A stretch of 64,000 bases of DNA. Origin: Roridomyces roridus (lineage: Eukaryota > Basidiomycota > Agaricomycetes > Agaricales > Mycenaceae). The stretch covers positions 682,001 to 746,000 of the forward strand of contig JARKIF010000003.1 of the NCBI GenBank assembly GCA_029378245.1. The letters are read 5' to 3'. Shown here piece after piece: positions 46,227-57,546 of this stretch. Positions within the stretch are counted from its first letter, which is position 1. Every line of letters starts with the position of its first letter. The notes under the pieces are model-generated. The model searched no databases. It was not told the DNA's origin and worked only from the letters and a program-made list of their open reading frames with translations. Made by a program: the position numbers and the translations under genes.

Positions 46227-47686
46227 TCAATTATCGTCCTTTTTCTTCTTCTCCGCATTCCTCGCCTCCCACTTTCTAAACGCCCTACCCAGCGCTTCCT
46301 TGTCCGCACCCGGCCTCTTGTGCTTGAGCGTATGCTTCCTCATAAACTTGAACCACTCCTCATCATCCTCCGGATTCTCCCCTTGGTCCTCTTTAATAAC
46401 CTCCCCCGGATCCGCTTCAATGGCTATCGGAGGCTGCTCAGGCCATCCAGTCCACGATCGTGTCTGCAACACAGATTCGAGGATAGCGCCTGACGAGGCG
46501 GCGCATATCATAGCCAAATCGACCTCGATTTCAGCCATGGGCCGACCTGCGAGTGCCTCCATGAAGGTCTGCACATACGCGGCATCGTGATCGCAGTAGC
46601 CATCCTGCGAGGCGGCGACGGCGGTGTGAAGGCCGGTGTTGCGCAGGACAGACATGCGTTTGCGCTCGGTGTATAGATCTGGGGTGTAGTGATCCATCAT
46701 GCGTTCACGGAAGAACGCCGGGGCCCAGCTCGTCGGAGGGATACCACGGTGTTTGGGAACGTATTGCTCCGTGTCGACGCAGAGACACATATTGAATGTG
46801 AACATGCTGCAGTCGAGGAGGACGTCTTCGCCGCGGATCGTCGTAAAGTAGATCCAATAATGGTCGTTTGGGTCTTGACCGCTGCGGAAGGTCAAGTCTG
46901 GATCGGAGACGTCAAAGTACGCGAGTTTGTCCTGATTCTTGACGTTTGCCGAGCCTGTGGCTACGCCAAAGTCAGCGATGGGCGATGATTTGTATGTCAG
47001 TCGTGTGCGGCGCTTCAGCTTGCCGTCGGGAGAGTCGGAAGCAGGTACTGCGGTCGTAGTGTACATTTCTGCTAAAAGGGAAAGGCATATTGAGGTCGCT
47101 ATTGAGAGAGCGTACCCCTCTCGCAGGATGCGCCGCATGAGCTTGCTGCGAACCTTGTCCGAGAGGGCGGTTGGCCACCAAGTGGGAGTGCCCATTTCCG
47201 AAGGATCGATGGGGTCGCCCAGCATAACGAGATTTGCGCCGGACCCGTCTGGAAAGCCACATACCGGGGAACCTGGATTGGGCGAATTGATAATGGAGCG
47301 GCTGAAGGCGGGATGCTGTGGTTTCTCGTTCCGAAGGTGGGCTATGTCGGCGAACGCAGCGAGGAGAGGGTAGAAGGTGTCGATGTTTATGCGGTCCGTT
47401 TTGCCTGCAATTTCGCTCGACGGATGGCTAGCCGATAAGGCGAGGAAATATACCGCATTTCAGTTTGTGGCTAGGCCAATCTTTCTTCTGGCATTCGAGC
47501 GAGCAGTATGTACGCTGTGTGGCACGCTCAGAGAGTGAAATGCAAAGTTGTCGGGGACCTTACTTCTCCACAGGCGGCACAGATCCTCAGAGTCGTAGTG
47601 GCAGAACAAGTATCGCATTTTTCGAGTTTATTCAAGGGTAGATGGACTTGACGATGCGGTTTATCAGAGTGCGAATGAGGAGCCAT
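46227..47686 (-). CDS. MYND zinc-finger protein
   Basis: Minus strand, start ATG at 47686 (MAPHSHSDKPHRQVHLPLNK). The MYND finger is built over two introns: CDTCSATTTLRICAACGE, then RTYCSLECQKKDWPSHKLKC, with the usual Cys/His spacing. The last long exon (47225 down) has a large unassigned domain, DLTFRSGQDPNDHYWIYF and MFTFNMCLCVDTEQYVP, and ends in a basic, acidic-flanked tail. MYND fingers bind proline-rich partners (family knowledge); no SET motif is seen. Its ATG is 44 bp from the ORC6 start on the other strand. Confidence 0.8.
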
Positions 47687-47730
47687 GTCAGAACGCGTCA
47701 ATCAAAACACGCCCTCCTCTTCCCACCACC

Positions 47731-49081
47731 ATGTCCCTACGCGCCAAAGACATTGAAGATCTTTGCCACGACCGGAAAACCAAGGAAGAGGCACTCAGAC
47801 TCTTTGGCATCGCTCGAGCCAACACGGCCGTAGGCTCAGGCTTCGATCTCGGCGAGAACAGAACAGCCTTGCCCGCCGTGTGCGCGTACCTCGCGTCCCA
47901 GAGGTCTGCATTCTTTCCACGACGCGTTTTTTCTTCTCTAACAATGAGCAGGCTCAATAACACCGATGTAACCCTCGAGGCAGCCCAGACCAGGGCCTGT
48001 CAGAACAAAGCCAAGTTCAAGAAACTGCTTGAGCAGGTCGAGAAGGCGCTTATTGGGCGCAAGCACGCGAGTCCCACGTACAAGGCCCTACTGCAGGACG
48101 AAACGACGCGTATTCCCACTGTGGCGATCGGGTGGATGGGGAAAGTCCAGGAGGCTCTCCTCGAAGAGTTGGAGGAGGCGGACGAGAGCACTGCCGACGA
48201 AATCACCTGTGCCGTGTTCATCTGGGTCTGTAATCTCGTCTCGGTGAGTTACCCTCTCTTTCCTTCGAATATCTTTCTGAGTTGCGTTTCGCAGCGCCAG
48301 CGCTTGTTCACTGTCAACTCATTCGAGGAGAAATACGACACTCGGGCCACCAACATGCGAGGACTGAACAAAGTCATCCGGACGGCATGTGGAGAGATGG
48401 GGTCAAAGATTCTCGAGGTTTGCGACAAGGCAGCTGCTGCTGCAGCCGCCAAAAGCGCGTCGTCCTCTGCTTCACCCCGCAAATCACCCACCAAGCCCCT
48501 CCGGGCGCTACCTACTGGCAACTCGCCGCAGAAGCGTAAAGCCTCCGAGGGCGACGCGGATGCGAACGACGAGCCTCCCTCGCCTTCAAAAAAGCAAAAG
48601 GCAAAGGCACCACCACCTGCCGGACTGGTCACCCTTGAAACCATCATGCGCACGCGCAGCATGTCTTCCTCCCCATCCAAAACACCCGCCACACCCACCA
48701 AAACGTCACGACGCCCGCCCGGAACCTCCTCTCCTACCAAATCCCCTACCAAACGCCTCATAGCTTCAGCTTCCACGTCCACCCCTTCCCCCGTCAAACG
48801 AGCCCGCAGGCTTTCCGACGCTGAAGTTATCGTGCCACCGCCCTCGGAATCAGAATCAGACGACGACGATGACGACCTACCGCCCTCAACGCGCCGTCGA
48901 TTCCGCCCCGTCTTCCACGACCAACTTCAATGGGCATCCAAAGACCCGCGTCTCACAGGCGCCAGTCTCGCCAAAGAAGTCGAGCACGCGAAAAGCCATG
49001 ATCGAACGCTATGGAGTCCCGTTCCCTAAGTTGCGACGCGATGTTGAGGGGGATGGGGACGCGGCGATGGACAGCGACTGA
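47731..49081 (+). CDS. ORC6: origin recognition complex subunit 6 (ORC6-like), with an apparent +1 frameshift near the end
   Basis: Exons 47731-47903, 47952-48243 and from 48295; both introns (48 and 51 nt) are multiples of three, so the ORF also reads through them. The cyclin-like N-terminal part has RLNNTDVTLEAAQTRACQNK and IPTVAIGWMGKVQEALLEEL; a second fold includes FEEKYDTRATNMRGL. Then comes a Ser/Pro/Lys-rich linker with CDK-type SP and SPTKSP sites, and FHDQLQWASKDPR. As written, the frame stops at 49029. If the A4 run at 48991-48994 were one base shorter, it would continue into KAMIERYGVPFPKL and stop at 49081, as fungal ORC6 ends do. Confidence 0.75.
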
Positions 49082-49321
49082 CTCCCAGATGAATGAATGA
49101 ATGAATGTATTCTAATTCTGCATATGTACCTACCCTACCAAAACACATTTTGACACTACTACTATGTCGCTCCAGCGCGACAGCAAGTTGTACTGTACGG
49201 AGAATATATAAAGAGGACGTGACCACCAAGACGGAACTGCCTGTGCTTGGGCAGCGAAACAAGATCCAGCTCGAAAACAACAAAAGAACGGAAACGAAAG
49301 AAATCCCAAGGAAGGTCAAGG

Positions 49322-52259
49322 TCATAAAGCCATCCCAGTAAACGACGCGGAATCTGACTCCGCAGCGGGCTTGTGATTGGCCTCGGCGTCCGCGTCCTTG
49401 ACATGGGGTAAAGAATCGATCGCCTCGTCCGACGGCGACTCGAGGTCGAATTGAGGCGACTCGGGCTCGAGTTCAGGTTCAGGAAGGCGCTTTGCAGCTG
49501 TTGGCGATGTTGTCACCACAGGAGGCGGCGGCGGCGGTCGTGATGCAGCAGTGGGTGATTTCGATCCACCGGGACTTAGCAGAGAGAGGGTCCGTAGCTG
49601 AGATGGGGCGCGTTTAGGGCTGGGAGCAGTTGCAGGGGCAGGTGATGGTGTTAGAGAAGTGGGTGAGGGAGCGGGAACGGGAACGGGAGCAGCTGCAGGC
49701 ATCGTCATCGACGGTGTAATCTCCAGCGGTGTAGGCGGGAACACCGACGGTGAGGTAATCCCCGCTGGTGACATCGCGCCAAGGAACGACGGCGTCGATG
49801 CAGCCGCACTATCCGGGGGCGTCGTTATAATCGGCGTGGGCATCTCGGCGCTCTCCCGTCTCGTCAAACTCGGTGTCATGAATTTGGAAGCCCGGTTGGA
49901 CAAGAACGAGCCAATGCCCGAGCCCCACGAGGAGACAGACGGCCTTGCAGGTGTTGGAACGGGCGATGAAGTGTCAATTGTCGAGTGCCGTGCAAGAAGG
50001 AGCGGTCGTGCAGACACCGGGGCTGGCGATTCCTCCGGTTTCGCAGATGCCGTTGAGGATGTACTCGCACGCCTGCCCGCATCCCCGTTGACCGCTGCCG
50101 GATCCCGCGGAGCGTTCCATCGCTCACGTACACCCTCGACCGCCTTGAAAAAGCCAATAGAACCAGCTGTCAAGGTCCGAGCAACGGCTTCACGGGCAGG
50201 AGCAAACTGCTGGTCAAGTTTGAGATCTTGTATCCCCTCTTGTAATCGCAGCCCAATGTCCGCAACAACAGACGGCTTGTCGTTACACGGGTGTCGCGGC
50301 TCGACAATGTCGAACAGGAGTGGGTCTGTTGTTCGCTCCCATACATCGTACGCGTTGGTCTGTTTGAATTCAGAGAGCCAGAGTGGGTTGAAGTCCTCCA
50401 CCGCGTTCGCATCGCCTTTCCGGGTTATCAGTAAAAGGGCTTGGAGGCAAGTGGATGGAATACGTACCTGCCCCACCGGATATAATAACGCCATTACTTT
50501 CACCCTTGGCCATGAAATCGCGATACCGCACTGTAGCGAGGGCAGCCGAGATATACTCCTCAAACTTGGTTCGCAGATAATCGTCGCTGCCCTTGTAGCT
50601 GCTGGTTGTTTAGACAATGGCAGAATGCAATTGAAAAACACGCACTTGATGCTCACGGGATGACCCTCCTCGTCGCTCCAGCCCTCGTTGACATCCTTCA
50701 CAATATCATCCATCCACTTGCGGTCAGCGGCTGTCAACCCAGCAGACCGCTCCAGCTTCGGGTCGCGGAATTCCAAAAGCCCTGTCTCCGTCTGCCAAAT
50801 TGTCTGTCAGCCATATAATTGACAAATGCAGGAAAACGCACATCGACGAGCAAATCAATCTCCTTGCGCTGTGTCACGATAGCGTTCGTGCTGCCACACA
50901 ACCAGCTCTTCGTACCCGCAGCAACGTCGATTTGTTGCAGCGGAAGGTAAGGCTGGAAGAACGCGTCCTTGCCAAAGATGTCAAGCGGAAGGCCGGTGTA
51001 CGTCCTCATGCTCTTGCGGTCACTCGTTCGCAACGAGGTTGGCCTCGAAAGCGTCGGAGCTCGAGCTGCGAGTGGAGGGGAACCGCAATCGTCGAGTGTT
51101 TGCAGTAGACCGGGGAGGAGCGAGACTAACGAGTACTGGTAAGTGCAGAGACGCTCCACCGGGTGTCCGTAGAACATGATTCGTTTCTGCAGGATGAGGG
51201 CTTTGACGAGAATGAGGGTGCGGTGGCGGAAGGTGTGGACGAGCTCGCGTAGATTCGTGCCAATGTATAACCCGCTCTCCGTGAGTTGTCCGCGGACGGA
51301 TTGCTCGAGCGAAGAGCCAAACTCGTCGAGGATGCCCGTCTCGCTGAAATCCCGTTGATGGAGAGAGCTGTCGTGACCACACCAAGCTTGTCTCGTATTG
51401 GACCGAAGATTGGCTTGGACGCCAGGACTACAACCGCCTTCTGAACGGTCGAGCGGGTCACGTCTGGCATTTTGACAAGCAAGGCAGATGAAGCGATCTG
51501 CTGGTTACACGAGATGCCAAAGACGGTGGTAGGATTGCGCCCAGATGGCACCAAGTGAAAGTATGAATAGTCCTCCGCGCTCTGTAGAAAGTTAACGCGT
51601 GTCTCAATATGCAACGCGCAAGACATACGAGATGGGCGCCATCAGGAAGGGCCAAAAACGGCAAGATCTTGGCGACTTCCTCGTCCTCGAATATCTCTCC
51701 CGACGAGTATTCAATACGTGGCCCGACCTGGATAAGTCTTAGTCCGCGGAACTACTGTTGAAACTAAAGGGCTTACGAGGTGATTAAAGTCAACGAGGGC
51801 ATAGCCTAGAATGAGTGGCCGATCCCCCGGGAGGACCAGCATCGACTCTGGCCTTGCCTTCCGTGACGAACCAGACGCGGCCGAAGCAATAGACTCCGTG
51901 TCGTCTTTGGGAGGCGTGGGTGGATACGTAGGCAGCAAGTGGTCCTTCGCGTCGAGTTCTTCGATCACCGAGGGTGCTGCAGAAGTATTGGGACTCTCTG
52001 GCAGGCCCGTGTCGCGGGTATACGTGCTGGCGTCGTCGGGCTCGGAGCTCATGTCCGTGTCGAGTGTGTAGGGATGCGAGGCGCGATGCGAGAAGGTATC
52101 ATCGCGTTGCGAGGCATTCTGGACAGAATTCCTCGGGGAAACCGCTGGCGAAGAGAGAGAAATGGAGCGCTGCGACGCGGTGTCGCCGTCGTCGTCCTCG
52201 GACGGTGTGAGGAAGCTGTGAAGGTCTGCGGGAGGGTGGAGGTCGGTTTCGAGAGACAT
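49322..52259 (-). CDS. AVL9: late secretory pathway protein AVL9
   Basis: Minus strand, start MSLETDLHPPADLHSFLTPS at 52259; exon 1 ends at 51777. The AVL9/DENN-like core is clear: VGPRIEYSSGEIF, LPFLALPDGAHL, EDYSYFHLVPSGRNPTTVFG, STVQKAVVVLASKPIFGPIR, ILVKALILQKRIMFYGHPVE and TGLLEFRDPKLERS. A long Ser/Pro-rich tail after about residue 700 is disordered. In yeast AVL9 acts in Golgi-to-surface transport (family knowledge). The antisense 334-aa ORF at 49659-50663 is a shadow of this tail. Confidence 0.88.
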
Positions 52260-52353
52260 GACAGCGGTATTAGTGAAGCAGACTTTTTGGGTCGAATCAA
52301 ACCGTCATGATGCGTCTTGCATCCGACTTTGCCATCCCGCCCGACACTGCAGA

Positions 52354-52478
52354 ACAGCCTCAATATCCCAGATGGACAGCCGCCCCCTGCTAGCGGCGGT
52401 TACGCGCTCGAAACAAGATCTTCTCGTGCTTCTCGGCGGCTTGTCTCTTTTGGTGCAAGTTGGACGGGCTTGACACCT
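52354..52478 (+). repeat. 125-bp direct repeat, left copy
   Basis: Starts ACAGCCTCAATATCCCAGAT and ends GGACGGGCTTGACACCT; about 90 percent like 57547-57668 in the same orientation. Sits about 100 bp upstream of AVL9 and just outside the right arm of the inverted repeat. Confidence 0.9.
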
Positions 52479-53443
52479 CTTATGCTCTTCCAAATGATAC
52501 AGTAACTCGAGGGCACAGTCGGTCGAGTTCTACGCTGCTGAGGAGGAGAGGAGACCTGTTTCCGATCGCTCACTCGACCACACCGCCCTCCGCTGCTTGC
52601 GATCTAGCAGACAATTGGCAATGGTGAGTGCGACTGGACCGCATTCATTCGACTTGTAAAAAATCTCATGAGTCTGCAGTTCTCCTCGTTTCCAGCACAA
52701 TGGCCCTGTCCTTCACCTCGCGTCTGTCCCGGCTCTCGAAAGGCGTGCCGTGCTTCTACCTTAGAAGCCGCTCGTGGTGAATGGCAGAGCCACTGTGGTC
52801 GGCATCGCCTGCACTGTCTGAGAGCGCTGTGGTATGCTCCTTTCTCACCCAAAGAACTTTGGCTGACGAAGGTCGCAGATTATCCACCTATAATCCGTAG
52901 GAATTTATCATATGGCTCTTGCCGACTCTGCGAGCCGATGGACAGTTTCGGCTGGCGTCGCGAAAGGAATGGATATTGGACTATTAGGTCTTCAGCGATC
53001 CTATTGGTACGTGGCGGTCTTCTCGTTTTCCTGGTACTCATGCTAGCTTTCTGTGGGCAGAATGTCCCCTGCATACATATACATATGCTTGCTGTCCGTA
53101 TCCTCTGTCGCTTTGCAATGCATCGTATTCTGCATATCCATCCCCGTCCTCTCTTCCCCTACCTCCGCCATCGCCATCTCTTCGTTGTCTGCCGCGTCTG
53201 CGCCAGGAGCGTGGCATGCAGAGCTTGAGCTGTCGTATTTCGATGTTCGCCTGGAAATGATTACTTGTCTTTCCTGGCTTTCGAGTGTAGAGACTCGATA
53301 GTAATTACGAGACCTACGCCCAGTTCCAGGCTGTGCGGACTTGAGCTGAAAGACTCAGGGAGGCAAAGTAGGGCACACTCCGAAGAGTGTGGACGCAGTG
53401 CAGCCGGGTAGTCGGCCCGAATTGGCGCTTGCTCCAAACCACC

Positions 53444-55027
53444 ATGTCGCTCGTCGATTCGCCGTTCGGAGACAAGCTCAACACAAACTACGTCCCCTCC
53501 GATTCTGAAGTGGCACAGCTGCAAGCGCTCCTCCGAGAGCCGGTCGCTGAGCTTGCCCGGCTGGATGCCATCATCTCTCAGCTTGCCACTCAGAGAGCGT
53601 CACTGCAAGCTGCGGTAGATACTCACAGCGCCCTCCTCTCCCCTATTCGACGCATTCCTGAGGATATCCTACGGGAAATATTCATATCCTGCCTCCCAGG
53701 AGACCATGACGCCTTCATGGATGTCACAGAAGCGCCTATGCTTCTCGGCCACATCTGCGGGCTGTGGCGACGAGTCGGGCACTCTACCCCGAGACTTTGG
53801 AGTTCTGTCTACATCCCACCGTGGGGTTTCGACCCAAACTACCCACCGGAGGACATCGAACGCAAACTCGCCACTTTTCTCCAAGCGTGGCTGAAGCGTT
53901 CAAAGGATTGCTTTCTCTCAATTTCGTTGGTTCTGCCATATCTCATTGGTCTGCCATATCTCAATGGCGACCAGAGTTATCCCAATATCATATCGAAACA
54001 ATTACTGGGCATCTCGACACGCATCAGGCATCTGAAATACAAAGGTCCCATGCAGGCCTTTTTACCTCTCCTCGAGCTCAGCGCGGAAGCTCTTCCCGTG
54101 TTGGAAAGCATTTCGATTGACTTCGTCGAGTACTCCCCGTGGGTCTCAGTGCAGTCGGCTCTTTTTCGCGTCCCTACGCTGCGTCGACTTTCACTTCGTG
54201 TCGCAAACGCTGAGGCACTCGCCTTGCCTATTGCCTGGGAGCAATTGACCGAGGTCAACTTGACCCGCCACCGAGTGCCAGGCCCAGGGCCTCAAGGGGG
54301 CTTTAGTGCGGTTACTGCATTTGAAGTACTCCGGAAATGCTCGAGCCTTATTCGATGCTGGCTGCACGTCACTGTCGATATGCCATTGGATCAACAACCG
54401 ATAAGCCTTCCCTGCATTCAGATACTCAGTATAACCATCGACTTTGAGACCGCGGGTGGATCGGTCCCGGAGTTCCTGGGCTATTTGACTATGCCATGCC
54501 TTCATTATTTACAAGTCGGGCAAGACGACAACAGCCCCAGTTTCATCAACTCATCATCCTCAATTGCTGAGGGTTTGACCGTATACCTCACTGGCACCAC
54601 CCCCATTTACCCGGAGATGATAATTCGACTCACTCAGCTCTTCCCTGATATCACGCATCTCCGATTGGGTGGACTGCCGGAAGAAGAACTGGCAATGTAC
54701 TACTACGGCTCCTTCGATGATGGCCTGGAGACTATTTTCACGGCAACAGCTTGTCCGTCTCTGCGTCATCTGGAGATGAGCAAAACTTTCTGCACGTTCT
54801 CGGATGATGCAGTCCTGGCCTTCATCCTTGGCCGTATGGAGACGGAGCACCCACTCGAGCAAATTGATCTCCACTTTGACCGTGCAATGGAGGCAGATAT
54901 TGTGGAAGAGCCGGAGCTGGAGCCGTATATAGCGCAAGGCCTCCGAGTTAACTTGCGTTATGATTCTCCGGTGCCCTGGACATTCCGCGGGGACGCCGAG
55001 TTCGATGAGAAGGTGTTTGGATACTAG
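53444..55027 (+). CDS. F-box protein with N-terminal coiled coil, copy 3
   Basis: Intronless, 527 aa. MSLVDSPFGDKLNTNYVPSD, coiled coil (LARLDAIISQLATQRASLQA), F-box LLSPIRRIPEDILREIFISC and CGLWRRVGHSTPRLW are all kept. The LRR-like part is complete to DAEFDEKVFGY. The closest paralogue in the window by eye is the broken copy 2, with the same KRSKDC and WVSVQSALFRVP stretches. It precedes caspase-like 3 on the same strand by about 1 kb. Confidence 0.87.
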   Translation: MSLVDSPFGDKLNTNYVPSDSEVAQLQALLREPVAELARLDAIISQLATQRASLQAAVDTHSALLSPIRRIPEDILREIFISCLPGDHDAFMDVTEAPMLLGHICGLWRRVGHSTPRLWSSVYIPPWGFDPNYPPEDIERKLATFLQAWLKRSKDCFLSISLVLPYLIGLPYLNGDQSYPNIISKQLLGISTRIRHLKYKGPMQAFLPLLELSAEALPVLESISIDFVEYSPWVSVQSALFRVPTLRRLSLRVANAEALALPIAWEQLTEVNLTRHRVPGPGPQGGFSAVTAFEVLRKCSSLIRCWLHVTVDMPLDQQPISLPCIQILSITIDFETAGGSVPEFLGYLTMPCLHYLQVGQDDNSPSFINSSSSIAEGLTVYLTGTTPIYPEMIIRLTQLFPDITHLRLGGLPEEELAMYYYGSFDDGLETIFTATACPSLRHLEMSKTFCTFSDDAVLAFILGRMETEHPLEQIDLHFDRAMEADIVEEPELEPYIAQGLRVNLRYDSPVPWTFRGDAEFDEKVFGY

Positions 55028-56012
55028 TTCACTTTCTTTCGACTCATTACTCGTGGTGTTTATTGCTTTGACTTATGTGTTTACCACAAGTGGAATCCAC
55101 AGTGTGGAACTTGAAAAGAGCGTACAGACCCAAATGTTCATACTATACCTAGGCTTCAAGTTGTCTTGAAGCCGCTGTTCTGCAAAGCTGCGACTGAGCT
55201 CTCGTGGGGAATGTCAAAATGCATCGACGACATGGATGTAGGCTGGGTTGAGTCTCTTACCTGCATAACATACCTATCCTTCTATCAACGACTGGCGATA
55301 CGTTCGGTCCCCGAAATCCGCCTTCCTTATTTTTCCCCATTCATCCCTCCCGTTTTGTGCCTCCAGAGACCCTACCATTGGCCAACTTTTCCGCATTCAA
55401 AGCCGCTTTGGGGCTGCGATTTGTGATTGACGTGTCGCTTGCGTTTAGTTGCCGAGGCTTGAAAACGACTCCCATGTCTACTTACCCTCTTCAACACCAA
55501 CGACCGTACTGCCTCACCGTGGTCGTGACATTGCAATTTGAACCGGACTCCGACGGGGATTATTCGGAATTCCGTGGGGAATTAAAGGTTTTTCAAGCGG
55601 CGTGTCTTGGAACGACCTGGGGCACTCAAAGTTCGATAACAACGCCAACAAGTGCGTCGCCGTCTTTCCATTCTGAGTATGGACAACAAGAACTTGCAGA
55701 GAACGCATCGGTCGAGAGGATGCATGAACTCGGCGTCGATCATCATCACGCCTCCTTTTCTTGTGTTGTCTCCCCTAATCCACGATGCACCTTTATTCGT
55801 GAGCTTCCTCTCTCGTCCCTTTTGCATGCCTCACCGTCTGTTGCCAGCACTTGTCGCTCCTTTAAGAAAACCATCCGCAAAGCGTTCGCGCATCTATCTC
55901 CGACCTAGTGTATCTCGCTGAGGCATTTTCAGCACCAGCGGATAGAGTTCCCGGCCGACGATCGTGGACGGATTCGGGTGCGTTATACCTCGTCGAGCAC
56001 TTCTCCTTGCTC

Positions 56013-57212
56013 ATGGTCAACAGCGAGCTGAACAACGTCACGCATGCTGGCAAGAAGTTTGTTGTCTTCGCACTCTGTGCCACCATGGGTGGAGACGAAG
56101 CGGGTATGCTCAAAGACTACTTGATGATCATCACCTTGCTCGCGGCGCACAAGAAGTTTGACAAGCAACGATTCGAGCACTTCGAGGTCAAGGACTTCCG
56201 GGTGTGCTACCCGGACGGCACCTTCATCTTCGACGAATCGGCGTGCGACCGTCTTGCGCATCCCATTCCCAAATGCCTCTACGACAAGACCTCGGGCTAT
56301 GAGGATGCCCGCAGATTTGCGGTGCACGTCTTGGTATCCCTCGCCAGCCTCTCCACAACGATTCGAGCGTCGGAGACTCTGGTGCTCGTTGTCGCCGGGC
56401 ACGACGATCCTCGGAAGGACAGCGACGCACACACATTTCAACTCATGGTCCTGACGGACGGCACCATCCGATCCGCCGCCTACTGCATCGACAAGCTGGG
56501 CCTCGAGATGGCCGTGCGAGGCTGCCGCGGCAAGGTGGTGATGTTTGCCAACAGCTGCTATTCCGGACTGCTGGAAAGCCCAAGCTGGCAGCTGTACTGT
56601 GCTGGTACAGCCACCGAAACGCCCAGCGCTCTGGACCTGGAACGCTACCACGCGGCCGTTAGCATCAGAGAAAGACCGGTGCCGACTGCCGATTATGTTG
56701 CCAAAACCCTCAGGCGTCTCATTCCGCCGTATCTGGCGTTGACGACGGAGCGAATGTCACTTCTTCTTCGTGGGAGCGTGCACCTTCGGCGGTACCTCAC
56801 CGACGCCGAGTCGTTGTCTCTTGACGACGCGCGCTCTTTCGTCAGCTTTCTGGGCGATCGACACGTTCATGCCGTCGTAGTGCAGTATCTTGCGGAAAAT
56901 TTGGGATGGACTGCCCAGGGAGCGCCCGTGCTCGACTTCGTGCCCGACTTTGCAATGCTCACGCCTGGACGAGATGCACTGGCTGTGTGGAAAGACAAGC
57001 ACGGTTGGGATCTGAACCATCTATACCAGCAGATTCTGGATGACTCCGGGTATTTCATTCCGTGCGGTTCTGTTGAGGGGGCCTTCACCTGGTTGGCCCA
57101 ACGCTGGGTTGCCGCCGAGTCGCCGACGATTTTCCACGACCGATGGGCGGCCGCGACACGGATGGCGCTTGAGAGCGCAAAGGCTCGGGTTCTCATAGAT
57201 GTTACACAGTAA
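56013..57212 (+). CDS. caspase-like (C14-fold) protein, copy 3
   Basis: From the MVNSEL Met the frame gives 399 aa; it is open 35 codons further up, through LAEAFSAPADRVPGRRSWTD and LVEHFSLL, because the TAG of copies 1 and 2 is TTG here. Higher up this copy has its own TAA where copies 1 and 2 read CAA. His strand LVLVVAGHDDPR and Cys strand KVVMFANSCYSG are kept. C-terminus DDSGYFIPCGSVEGAFTWLA ... VLIDVTQ as in copy 2. N-terminal exons around 55360-55830 have clear counterparts near copies 1 and 2 (FVIDVSLAFSCRGL, EYGQQELAEN) but no clean chain. Confidence 0.6.
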   Translation: MVNSELNNVTHAGKKFVVFALCATMGGDEAGMLKDYLMIITLLAAHKKFDKQRFEHFEVKDFRVCYPDGTFIFDESACDRLAHPIPKCLYDKTSGYEDARRFAVHVLVSLASLSTTIRASETLVLVVAGHDDPRKDSDAHTFQLMVLTDGTIRSAAYCIDKLGLEMAVRGCRGKVVMFANSCYSGLLESPSWQLYCAGTATETPSALDLERYHAAVSIRERPVPTADYVAKTLRRLIPPYLALTTERMSLLLRGSVHLRRYLTDAESLSLDDARSFVSFLGDRHVHAVVVQYLAENLGWTAQGAPVLDFVPDFAMLTPGRDALAVWKDKHGWDLNHLYQQILDDSGYFIPCGSVEGAFTWLAQRWVAAESPTIFHDRWAAATRMALESAKARVLIDVTQ

Positions 57213-57230
57213 ACATTATCACATTCAAAA

Positions 57231-57546
57231 TTATACAGTTCTTACTGCGCGACCGCTTCTGGAACGCCCGCTCACGCTCCTCTTCTTCCTCCAGCTGTCG
57301 TCTGGGCCGAAGACTCCTCCCAGCAGGGGCAGCGGACGGAGCAGACTCAGCTGCCTTGACCCGCTTTGCATGAGGTGCTGGCTCTCCCCCCCTCCTCCTC
57401 CCCCCTGCTCTTCCTCAGATGCTTCAGCATCCGACGCATCGTTCCTCCGCCGTTTTCTTGCCGACGACCGTATTCCGAGTCGGCCTTTCAGCTTCGGCTT
57501 CTTCGGAGTAGCTGCAGCCTTCTTCGTCCGAGACTTTTTGGCCTGG
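57231..57546 (-). pseudogene. RAD4 3'-tail fragment, inverted copy
   Basis: Reverse-complement match to RAD4 from the AKKSRAKK codons (about 35302) to past the stop. Frame is kept over about 50 codons, then lost in the Glu-rich run. It is used as the 3' part of the candidate chimeric gene. Confidence 0.88.

Larger units (their letters stand above)
52593..57546 (-). repeat. inverted repeat, right arm (F-box 3, caspase-like 3, RAD4 tail)
   Basis: Inverted, collinear match of 35300-40505. It is bordered on the right directly by the 122-bp copy of the direct repeat and has the other copy about 115 bp to its left. The upstream part (52.6-53.4 kb) has ORFs such as 52668-53228 that lack support as genes. 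Confidence 0.8.

Noticed and set aside
49659..50663. 334-aa plus-strand ORF
   Set aside because: Antisense shadow of the Ser/Pro-rich AVL9 tail; no domain, and AVL9 is clear on the other strand.
52668..53228. 186-aa plus-strand ORF in the right inverted arm
   Set aside because: The left-arm counterpart (39611-40463, minus) breaks into different frames, so the shared DNA does not look coding.
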